The notes below the pieces were generated by a model, which worked only from the letters and a program-made list of their open reading frames with translations, was not told where the DNA came from and did not search any database. Position numbers and translations under genes: made by a program. A stretch of 64,000 bases of DNA from the NCBI GenBank assembly GCA_028386065.3, contig JAKUCV010001497.1, positions 2,047 to 66,046 on the forward strand, read 5' to 3'. Source of the stretch: Turnera subulata. Taxonomy: Eukaryota > Streptophyta > Magnoliopsida > Malpighiales > Passifloraceae. Of the stretch, positions 54,281 through 64,000 are shown in pieces; the stretch's first letter is position 1, and each line of letters starts with the position of its first letter.

Positions 54281-54411
54281 GTAGGTTGGTCTAAGTAATA
54301 AGCGATTTGGTTCCGCTTAAGTGAGATTTCGGGTTTGAGTTTTCGTATATACTGAAAATTCCCGTTGGGGGACTCACCCATCACAACCAGGTGCACGATC
54401 CGGATTGAATA
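54281..54411 (+). mobile_element. Family-1 SINE, head-to-head partner
   Basis: The plus strand reads 'taggttggtctaagtaataagcg', 'atttggttccgcttaagtgag', a B-box-like GGGTTTGAGTT, 'ttcgtatatactgaaaattc', 'gggggactcacccatcacaa' and an end near 'cgatccggattgaat'. With the preceding copy it makes a large inverted repeat around a T-rich spacer. A further degraded minus-strand head follows at about 54445-54515. Confidence 0.75.
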
Positions 54412-54790
54412 CAAAATAATCGAAAGTGAATATTTTTTTGTTTTACAGTGTACTCGGCCTCGAATATGAGACCTTTAGCTCTAAGGAGATCTCACTATCA
54501 CTTGAATTATAGCTGTAGTTGATTGGTACTTAATATGATTCTCAAAAACTAAGAGTGAGTTATTACTATGTTAAATGTCCAACTAAACTCAATAAACTAT
54601 GCAAATTAAGTTGATAGATGAAGTCCAAAAAATAATTTTATACTCATGCAACTTTTCCCTACTTTAATTCTGTTAGAGTTTTGAAATGTTTGTTTGACTG
54701 TTCAACATGTAAAGTATTCTTTTGGATTTTTTTCTTTCCCCCTTTTATACTCGCATAATCTCTTGTTCAAACCACTTTCAAATTAGTTTC

Positions 54791-57162
54791 ATGGCTAGCC
54801 TACTTTTCTTGCTTTTTCTGCTGTCAACTTTATCTTCTCCAATCCTATCTTCTTCACTAGATAGCTTGATTGTGGACTCATCTTTATCAGTGGAGAACAC
54901 AGAAGATGTTTTGGCTTCACCAGGTGGTGTCTTCTCTGCTGGCTTCTTTCCTGTTGGTGATAATGCATATATCTTCTCTATATGGTTTACTGAAACTCAC
55001 TGCAGTAACAACTGCACTGTGGTTTGGACGGCAAACCGTGACCGACCAGTTAATGGGAAAAATTCAAAGCTCTCTCTGCTAAAATCTGGCAATCTTGTAC
55101 TCTCCGACGGAGGCCGGCTCGTAGCTTGGTCTACAGGCGCTGTTTCAAGGTGCACTGCAAAGTTATCCCTCCTTGACAATGGTAATCTTGTGTTGTATTG
55201 CAAGGAGGGGTTGGTAGTATGGCAAAGCTTTGATTTCCCTACAGATACACTCCTACCTGGACAACCACTTTCCAAAGATGAGCACCTTGTCTCCTCAAGA
55301 AGTCACGCTAATTATTCTTCAGGATTCTATAAGTTCTATTTTGATACTGACAACATTCTCAGGCTTCTTTATGATGGTCCTGAGGCTTCAAGCATTTACT
55401 GGCCAGAACTGTATCTTTTGAGCTGGGAAGCAGGAAGGTTTGCTTACAACCGCACCAGGGTTGCGGTTCTTGATTCTCTAGGCAATTTCAGCTCATCTGA
55501 TGGATTTACTTTCACTGCAGCAGATTATGGAACCAGGGTCCAGAGGAGGCTGAAACTTGATGTTGATGGTAATCTGAGATTGTACAGCCGAGCGGATAGG
55601 GGAAAGAAATGGATTGTGTCATGGCAAGTCATGTCAGAACCTTGCAGGATTCATGGGATTTGTGGACCTAACAGTGTGTGCAGCTATGTTGCTTCTTCTG
55701 GTAGAAGATGCAACTGTCTTCCAGGTTTCAAGATCAAGGATTTGAGTGACTGGTCTATGGGTTGTGATCCAGAATTCAACCTTTCTTGTGCTGCAGCTGA
55801 GGTTCGGTTCCTTAAGCTGAAAAATGTTGAGTTTTATGGTTATGATTATGGGTTCTATCCTAATTACACACTAGAAATGTGTGAGAATTTGTGCTTGCAT
55901 CTCTGCAATTGCAAAGGGTTCCAGTTTAAGTTCATCAAGCATAATTATCCCAGTAACATTCCTTACTGTTATCCAAAGATGGCATTACTGAATGGGCATC
56001 ATTTTCCACAGTTTGAAGGAGACATCTACGTCAAGGTGCCAAAATCTGGTATCTTTTCCAACATTACCGTTGACAAGTTAGATTGTTCCAGTCAAATTGT
56101 TGAACAACTGTACAGAAGTTATCCAAAAAGTCATGAAAATGGATCGTTAAGGTTCATACTTTGGTTCTCGTGTGCATTTGGAATTGTTGAGTTCTTTGTC
56201 ATTTTCTTGGTGTGGTTTTGCTTGATAAGAACCCGCCAAAACTCAGGAATGCAAGGTTACTCCCCTATTACAACTCAGTTTAGAAGGTTCACACTCTCAG
56301 AACTTGAAAAGGTAACTCGAGGTTTCGGAGAAGAGATTGGGAGAGGGGCAGGAGGAATTGTGTACAAAGGAATACTACCGGACCGTAGAGTTGCAGCAAT
56401 AAAGAGATTGAATGTAGCAAACCAAGGGGAAGCAGAATTCCAAGCAGAAGTTAGCACAATAGGGAAACTCAATCACATGAACTTGATAGACTTGTGGGGA
56501 TATTGTGCAGAGGGAAAACATAGGCTTCTTGTTTACGAATACATGGAGCATGGATCCTTGGCAGAAAATCTCACATCCAATGCGGTTGATTTCGAGAAGA
56601 GGTTCAACATTGCTGTGGGGGCAGCCAAAGGGCTAGCATATTTGCATGAAGAGTGCTTAGAGTTCTACATTGTGATGTAAAGCCTCAAAACATACTTTTG
56701 GACGGCAATTACCAGCCTAAAGTATCAGATTTTGGCCTATCTCAGCCACTAAAGATAGGCAGCCGCCACTTGAACCCGAGGTTCTCGCGGATTAGAGGAA
56801 CACGAGGTTACATGGCTCCGGAGTGGATTTCCAATCAGTCCATCACCTCTAAAGTGGATGTTTACAGCTATGGAATGGTGTTGCTGGGAATGGCGACTGG
56901 AAAGTGCCCAGCAGAAGAAACTCAGGACAAAATGATGGTTCCATGGATGAGAGAAAAATTTAACAGTGAAAATGCTACGGATTCTTGGATGGAAAAGATT
57001 GTAGACCCCAGGTTGGAAGGCAAGTTTGACAAGAGGAAGATGGAAGTTCTGATTGGAGTGGCTCTAGAATGTGTGAAGCTAGACAAAGATGAAAGACCTA
57101 TCATGAGCCAAGTGGTTGAGCTGCTTTTGCAACATGAGAAATATCCTGAATGTGTGTCATGA
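54791..57162 (+). pseudogene. G-type lectin S-receptor-like kinase, unit C, frameshifted before catalytic loop
   Basis: Nearly identical to the intact 21425-23797 gene. The ATG at 54791 gives the same signal peptide, lectin, S-locus, PAN-like, transmembrane and N-lobe kinase regions, including the GRGAGG loop and AAIK lysine. Unit A reads 'cttagagtgggttctacatt' where this copy reads 'cttagagttctacatt'. The 4-base deletion (near 56661) shifts the frame, and translation ends at 56680 after 629 aa, immediately before HCDVKPQN. The remaining kinase sequence (HCD, DFG, APEW, to 57162) is intact in another frame. Any protein made would be a membrane receptor with no catalytic loop. Otherwise it is a very young pseudogene. 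Confidence 0.95.
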
Positions 57163-58215
57163 AAGAGAAAGTGTGGAATATTAACCAGAAAAATAAATGG
57201 AAAAGGAATTTAAAAATATGAATACGCCAATATTTTGTATTATAACCTGAGTTGACCGCCTCTGTAGGAGCTTTTCAAAGTCAATTAAATGAATGTCATT
57301 TTCTGGCCAGCTAAGATGTGAAACGAAATTATCACTATTGTATTATATAAACGTATAGACTGAAGTTATGTTGCTGTTTTACCTATATTCACACAATCCG
57401 GCAGTGAAAAAGAAACACCAACGTTCAAAGTTTCGAAAGGTCGTGCATGGTGATTGCTAGAAGCCGGTTGTCATGACCGCAAGAACCTGCCACCATCATT
57501 AACTCATTTTCTCCCAACTCGAAGATTCACCCATTTGACTGTTTGAGGGAAAAAGACATATTTTTGCCTTCGGGTGACATGCAAAATACTAGATTATAAA
57601 CACGTTAGAGAGCTATGTCTGGTATTTTTAGCCTTTGAAACTTATCGTTATCAATTGAGTTGAGATGATCTTTTCTTGGCATGCATTCTTTGTTGGAACA
57701 TCCTGCCTTATAAGTCTGGTTAATTTTGTATAAATATTACCTCTAATTCTTTTTATGTAAGATGTTGCAAGAGAGAATTAGGGGCCGTGAGTTTTTTTTT
57801 TTTTTATGGTATAAAGATTTTTAAGTCTGGCTTGGATGATCTTAGTTCTATTATTGATTGGTGCAAGAGTATTGGCCTAGTTAGTTCAAAAACTAACATG
57901 GCAATGTTAGTTCTAGGTTGGATGAGCTTAGGAATACTGAGTAAACCTATTGTCTTATGGTTTAGGATTATAAATAGAGGGGCCATGCTATTATTTTGCC
58001 ATCACAAAAAGCTGTGTTTTTTTTGTAAGTCCTTCTATCGAAACAATTCCACCAGGACCTAGTAACTTCTTTTATGCAGTGATCCATTTAACTTGTGTGA
58101 CTCAATTATTCTTTGTTGTAATAGCGTGTCGACCTTGATGAATATATATTGCCTTGCTTCTTTCTTCTACATATTCGCTCTTTTTCTTTATCGAAGTCTT
58201 GGTTCATTAGTTGAT
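57163..58215. other. Downstream region of unit C kinase
   Basis: Matches unit A (23798-25490) apart from a ~380-bp deletion near 57440 and the absence of unit A's 346-bp insertion at 57966. Homology ends near 58215, before the place where unit A has its DOMON gene. Confidence 0.75.
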
Positions 58216-58564
58216 TATTCTAGTTTTTGCAGATATGCGTAGTTTCCTCCAATATCTCAATATATCTCCAAATTAACTTTCAAACTTTATGTATAACATT
58301 ATATATATATTTGATGGGGAAACACTAGCACATACAAAATATATATATGTGGATGTTGTGTTATGTGTTATTAACGTGAACAAACTATAATGTTTTTCTT
58401 ATGAGTTAACTAGTGCATATTTGATTTACAACAATATATTTGTGTTGAATCACGTTATTATCCCATTGGCTCACATGTTTAAAATAGTAACATTTTAAAT
58501 TGTTGGGGTATGCGAACTGTTCAATTTCAATTGTCCGATTGATTTTGAAATATAATATAATTTC
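58216..58564. other. Intergenic, nothing recognised
   Basis: AT-rich sequence between the end of unit C homology and the unit D fragment; no gene. Confidence 0.5.
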
Positions 58565-58797
58565 AAATTGTTAGGGTATGATATCTTCATTCAAATCCTT
58601 AATAATATAGAATAATTAAATTTTAAAATTTTGTTTATTCTTGAAATAAAAAGAGACAATTTGAAGTATCTTTGTAGCCGGAGTCTTTCTATTGGATGTT
58701 AAGGTCTTTAACGTGTAAATTAGAGGGAAAAAAAATGAAAGATAAGATGAGACTCATTTAACGGGAGAAAAGAAGAAGAAATATAACAAAATGACAA
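58565..58797 (+). repeat. Fragment of a fourth tandem unit (kinase upstream region)
   Basis: 'gatatcttcattcaaatcc...ggagaaaagaagaagaaatata' matches about 20275-20490 in unit A and 53360-53570 in unit C, both of which lie upstream of a receptor kinase gene. The match stops at about 58797, where LINE sequence begins. Any kinase gene of this unit would lie beyond the window. Confidence 0.8.
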
Positions 58798-58897
58798 CTG
58801 AGATTGTTGATGCTACCAGTGAAGTTCCGGAAACCATTTGGAAGCCTATCGATATATGTGATTTTTCCCTTCATATAATTGGAGTTTAACCGAAGAA

Positions 58898-61121
58898 ATG
58901 TACTCTCTCCCTTCGTGCCCCATGTCCCCTGGCCTTCCAGGAGGCCACCCACCGCACCGCCGGAACCAGTCCACCTCCCACACCACCATACCACCGCCGA
59001 GTCTTCCCCATCAACCCACCCATATACTTCCATACCACCAACCCAGCAAACCGAGTAACACCAAAAACCATCAAACACTTCCAGTTGAACCCAAACAACC
59101 CCATAACCAAGCAGAAACTAAATCCCTCCCAACCCAGCAGTTTTCACGTTGGAATCGCAGAATCATTCAGAACGCGATTGAGAACAGCCAGGTCCTCAGT
59201 TTGTATGTTACGAACATACCCACAAGATGGCTCCCTACGGACATCCATCCGGTAATGTCAAAATATGGTGAGGTCATGGATGTCTTTATTCCTAATAAAC
59301 GGAATAACAAAGGTAAGCGTTTTGCTTTTGTTCGATTCAAAAACAATGTCCAGTCTCAATACCTCATCCAACACATCAACTCGATGCAAGTGGATGGTGA
59401 AAGACTCGTGGCTAATATGGCAAAGGCTCTCTTGAGAAGTTGGAATGAAGAGAATAAGAATAGACCAGCAGCTAAGCCTAACCTTGCTCCAGCTGGCCTA
59501 CAACCTAACAGATCTTTCGTTGAGGCGGCGATGACTGGCGTTAATACACACGGGTTTACTGATAATGGTAACACCAACCATCGGGGAAAACCATGCTCCT
59601 CTTTTATCCCCAAGGACGATTCCCTAAACTGGCTCCAGAGTTGTGCGTTGGGTGTTCTTAAGAACCCCATGCCTCTAGGCGTGATATCAGAGTTATTCTC
59701 TAGCGAGGAAGGTACGACGAATCTGGTCATTCCAATAGGTGGGGTATCCTTTTTATTTCAGTTTCAATCGGCTGGAGCAAGGGATGATATGATTAGAAGG
59801 AGACCTGAAATAATCCCCAAGTTTTTTTAAGTCTTTCGTCCCTGGAAAGAAGGTGACTCTGACTTCAACCGGTTATGTTGGATATTAGTAAAGGGTGTAC
59901 CCCCACATGCTTGGTCCGAGAAATTTTTTTCAAGTGATCATGTCATATGTTGGAACCATGGTGGATTGGAGCTCTCAGTCCAGTTCCAGAAGTAGAATGG
60001 ACGTGGCAGAAATTCTCATATTAACAGACAAGAATGCATTCATCAATAAGGTACAGTCAGTTAAGATCGATGAAACAAAATATGAGGTTGCTTTATTCGA
60101 ATCCCAGTTTGATCCTTTGGACTGGAGCTGGCCGATTTCCAATCGAAGAGTACGAATTATTGTTGATTATACCGATCTGGGAGGTGATGATCACGCCGGC
60201 ACGCCGGACGGCCCACCAGTGCAGCAAACATCCAATGGCGTCCCCTCGACTCACGCAGTGCAACCCCAACCTGACAGCTATCATACTGACTCTTCTGGTT
60301 CCGAGGACCCGTTTCAATTGCGACCAATAATAGAGAGAATCAACCCGACAACCGAGTCGCCAAATTTTTTAGCAACTGCACTGTCCCCCAAGTCTATACC
60401 CTCAGAATTATCTACACTCGTGAGTGATAAGGCATCTCCTGGCCCCACTGTATCAATCACAGCAGATAACCCTACACCACCAACCCCCACACCAAGTCCC
60501 CAAACTGTGAGCCCAAATTGCACTAGAGGCGCTAACTCGGCCCTGAATGTTCATTGAGGGCCTATCGAGAATAGCCCACGCCTATTGCCTCTAGTTCCAT
60601 ACCCCACCTCCCCGTCTATGTCTAGCACACCTATGAAAAGCCCAAGCCGAATAAGAGTCAATCCTCTTGAAGACTTTGCATCGTCAAGCTCCCACCAAAT
60701 CATTAGCCCCTTATCCAGTTGGAGTGGGTCCTGGTCACCAACACCCAGCATCAACAACTACTGGTCGCTGCAGCAAGAAGTTGAAAGAAAGGTGTTGGAG
60801 GTTCTGTAAAGGTTTAATGGGGATAGATATCATAAGATGAAGTACATAAATAAGACGGGCAGCGTGGTCTCAATCCCAGAAAGTCACCAACTAGAATCTG
60901 ATTCGGCAATAAGAAGAATAAATAAGAGGGCAGGCAAAGCAAAGGAGGACCTAGAGATGGTGCAAGTATCTTTCAGTGCTCTTGAAGCGGAGGAAACGAC
61001 CCGCATAGGTGATAGCATAGGCTGGGATAGATCAAATTGCAGTCAAGCTACTAATCTGATGGTGGAAGAGATGATAGTGGATGAAGCTTTCGATTGGGCG
61101 AGATCGAGGGCCGATGCCTGA
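58898..61121 (+). pseudogene. LINE ORF1 with RRM domain, second copy (broken)
   Basis: ATG at 58898. A Pro/His/Thr-rich N-terminus is followed by an RNA-recognition motif (LSLYVTNIPTRWL ... GKRFAFVRFK, about 59198-59420). The downstream part parallels the other LINE (IPIGGVSFLFQF, ESQFDPLDWSW, then ALEAEETTRIGDSIGWDRS near the end). The frame shifts near 59828 and stops at 60557 and 60807. The last open piece ends at 61121, 33 bp before ORF2, consistent with the usual short ORF1-ORF2 spacing. Confidence 0.82.
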
Positions 61122-61154
61122 GACCTCCTCCTTTTTAGTGCTACTTTATTTTTC

Positions 61155-64000
61155 ATGATTAATGTTTTGTCTTGGAATGTTAGAGGAGTCTGTTCCAGTG
61201 GGAAACAATCTCAGGTGCGTAGATATATTCAGAGCTTAAATATCAATTTGGCTTTCTTATCCGAAACTAAATGCACAAGGAAGGATATATTTTTGTGCCA
61301 TAAATTATGGGGGTTGGGTAATATAGATTATGCTGCAGTGGACTCGATTGGTCGAGCTGGTGGAATGATTTTCATATGGGATATTGATTTTCTCAAAGTG
61401 GAGAAACCGGAGCTTAGTTCACAGTGGATTTTATTGGATGCTATACTTCTGCCATTAAATCAGCGTGTAACTATTTGCGGAGTCTATGGGGGGTCATCAA
61501 TTGATTCCAGAGTACAGATGTTTGCAGAGCTTGGTGCTATGAAGGGTGCGTTCAGTGCACCATGGCTCATATTAGGCGATTTCAACGAAACCCTCGTGGC
61601 ATCTGATAGGAGCACCCGTCTATTATACAGAAGGGGTGCTGAAGCTTTCCATAATTTTATTCAAGGTTTGAATTTAATTGAATTTCCTCTCTCTGATCGG
61701 TTATTTACTTGGAGTAACTCGTTTTCTGCTAGCAAGCTCAATAGAATATTTGCTGAAGGGGATTGGAGCTTATGGTTTCCAGGTTTATATTTGAAGTCAG
61801 GAAGTAAGAAACAATCTGATCACTGCCCCTTAATTCTATCCCAAAGCCAACGAAATAAGTGGAAGAGACCTTTCGATTTATAAATGCATGGTGGAATTTC
61901 CCTAAATTTACGGATATTATTTGGGCTATGTGGAAGGAAACGTATGAGGCTTTCCCGGGTAGATTTAACCTCTTGAAGAAGTTGAGTATGTTAAGGCGAA
62001 TGCTTTCTCAATGGAATCGTGAACAATTTGGTAACCTCAACAAGTGTATTGATGATCTGCAAGCTAAGGTGGACGAGTTGGACAAAGATAACGATTGCAG
62101 AGTCCTATCCAACGGCAAACGAGAGCTGTGGAGTGACTTAAAAACCGAGCTGAATGTGAAGATAAAACAACAGGAACCACTATGGCGACAAAAGTCTCGT
62201 ATAAGTTGGTGTAAACTTGGAGACCGTAACACCAGGTTTTTTCACCTCTCCGCATGTATTAGAGGGAGAAAAAATAGGCTTGACCAGATTCAATGTGGTG
62301 ACAGAGTTGTAAATGATCCAGATGAGCTGATGAGTGAGTGCAAGAACTACTACGCAAAATTTTACAGCAGGCGTCATGGGAGTCGGCCTACTATTGGCTC
62401 CTTATAGTTCAGGAAGCTAAGTGTACAATCGGCTACCGAGCTTGAAAAAACATTCTCAATTGAAGAATTAAAGGAGGCGGTGTGGATGTGTGACAGTTCG
62501 AAGGCACCTGGACCTGATGGATTCAATTTCTCTTTCTACAAGAGATGTTTGAAGCTTATCAAGATGGACCTGTTTGATATGGTGGTGCAGTTTGCAGAGA
62601 ACGGAAGGTTACCTTAGGGTTCCAATACAGCCTACATGACGCTTATCGCCAAAAAGCGTGGAGCAGTCAGTTTGGATGAATATAGGCCTATCACCCTTGT
62701 GAACGGCCTGTATAAAATTGTTTCAAAATTGCTATCACTTAGACTAAAGAAAGTGATGCCTGAGTTGATTGGAAGCCAACAATCTGCCTTCATTGAGGGC
62801 AGAAATATAATGGATGGCGCTTTCTTCACCAATGAAGTCGTGTCTGAACTGAAGCGTTGCCACACGAAGACTATTGTTTGGAAGATCGACTATTGTTTGG
62901 AAGATCGACTTTAAAAAGGCTTACGACTCGGTGGATTGGAATTACCTTATGCAGGTAATGGACAGGAAGGGCTTTGGTGAAAAATGGAGAAAGTGGATTC
63001 TCGAATGTATCTCGTCCTCAAGAGTTTCTGTCTTAGTAAATGGTTCACCTTCAAACGAGTTCCATACCGAGAGGGGTCTCAAACAAGGTGATCCCTTGTC
63101 TCCTTTCTTATTTAAAATAGCAGTAGAGGGACTATCGTGTATTCTGAAAAAGGCGTGTAGCCTCAACTTGGTGAGAGAGGTAATAGTTCAGAATATCCCT
63201 GTATCAATCCTCCAATACGCAGATGATACGATTTTGTTCTCCCCACCAGATATGCAGGTACTGTTAAACCTTAAGAGGTGTCTTCGAGTATTTGAGGTAT
63301 TATCAGGGCTGAGTATTAATTTTTCTAAGAGCAGTCTGATAGGAATCGGATTAAAACAGGACGAGGTGGAATTCTTTGCGGGTATGCTCCATAGCAAGGC
63401 TGAGTGTTTCCCAATGAAGTACCTTGGCTATCCACTTGGAGCGAATATGTGGAAGGTAGAAGGCTGGAAACCGGTACTAGACAAATTCTCCATTAAATTG
63501 AAGGGCTGGAAAGGCAAGCATCTTTCTTTGGGGGGTAGAGTGACACTCGTTAAATCTGTTCTAAGTGGTCTTCCGATTTACTACATGTCACTGTTTCAGC
63601 TCCCTATTGCGGTGGCAAAGAAAATCACACAGATCATGCGACGCTTTTTATGGGGAGGTACAGAGGAGAAGAAAAAGGTGTGCTTGGTTGCTTGGAACAA
63701 AATTGCAGTTCCAAAGGATCTCGGTCGGATGGGAATCATTGACCTTCATATAATGAATCAATGTCTTCTCTTTAAGTGGGTATGGAATTTTACCAAGGGG
63801 GCTGATACGGAATGGAAAGCACTGGTAAAAAAACAAATGCATGGAGCAATCATCAATACACAGCCCGAATTTCAACTTGCAAAAGGCATCCTCAACTTGG
63901 CGAAATATGGTGACATTAGCTACTCAAGGAGGGCAGTCCCGATGCTCGCTTATGGACGGCTCCAGGATTAAGGTTGGCAATGGGTTGCATACCTTATTCT
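61155..64000 (+). pseudogene. LINE ORF2 endonuclease-reverse transcriptase, second copy (broken, partial)
   Basis: It begins MINVLSWNVRG. The EN domain has SETKC, GDFNE (about 61577-61592) and SDHCPL (about 61815). A frameshift at about 61865 follows. The RT domain includes LIAKKRGAVSLDEYRPI, QQSAFIEGRNIMDG, FKKAYDSVDW, GLKQGDPLSPFLF and YADDTILF (about 63219-63242). Stops are at about 62407 and 62618. The 19-bp direct repeat (62870-62888, 62889-62907) shifts the frame, and another shift lies near 63930. All key RT motifs remain recognisable, so decay is recent compared with the copia elements. The window ends before the C-terminal domain. Confidence 0.87.

Larger units (their letters stand above)
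58797..64000 (+). mobile_element. L1-type LINE, second copy of the RRM lineage, runs off the window
   Basis: The same architecture as the 36510-43557 LINE but a different copy: ORF1 58898-61121, ORF2 from 61155. It lacks the nested insert (KRPFRF...NAWW is near-contiguous at about 61861-61893). It carries several single frameshifts and stops, and a 19-bp tandem duplication. The 5' start is inferred from where unit D homology ends. The 3' end is outside the window. Confidence 0.88.

Overview
This window is nuclear DNA of a flowering plant, most likely a eudicot. The evidence is genes with GT-AG introns, a nuclear-type tRNA-Gly(TCC), plant-specific families (class-I CXE carboxylesterases, a G-type lectin S-receptor-like kinase, a DOMON/cytochrome b561 protein) and a dense load of plant transposable elements. 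I cannot name the species from sequence alone.

Layout. 1-8281 is gene-free and transposon-rich: a MULE-like MITE (1566-2034), SINE copies, and a complete hAT-type element (2993-4560) with perfect 16-bp inverted ends and an 8-bp target duplication. 8282-16144 holds a minus-strand carboxylesterase, a five-exon short-chain dehydrogenase with a 23-nt first coding exon, a 781-bp retroposon with 17-bp target duplications, tRNA-Gly, and a plus-strand carboxylesterase.

From about 16.7 kb to the end the window is a tandem array of paralogous blocks. Unit A (about 16.7-25.6 kb) carries an intact carboxylesterase and an intact receptor kinase, followed by a DOMON-b561 gene with a damaged 3' end. Unit B (about 27.3-35.3 kb) keeps only the first ~30 codons of the carboxylesterase, and a 6.3-kb copia element sits in its upstream region. 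Unit C (about 43.7-58.2 kb) has an intact carboxylesterase and a receptor kinase broken by a 4-bp deletion just before the catalytic loop, with a second copia-type element between them. A fragment of a fourth unit (about 58.56-58.8 kb) is cut off by a LINE that runs off the end of the window. Between B and C lie a frameshifted DD11/prolamin-like small secreted protein gene and a 7-kb LINE that is itself interrupted by an unrelated LINE fragment.

Because the units are paralogous, several insertions can be read against their empty sites in the sister unit: two Stowaway-like MITEs, both copia elements, a SINE pair and a 346-bp insertion. The most unusual feature is an intact, conserved antisense reading frame (about 220 codons, C-terminal half like a LINE endonuclease) at the same place in both copia-type elements, although their own pol genes are full of stops. 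The genes probably do not form one pathway. The visible logic is local tandem expansion of carboxylesterase and receptor-kinase genes, with the extra copies decaying under transposon insertion and small tandem duplications.
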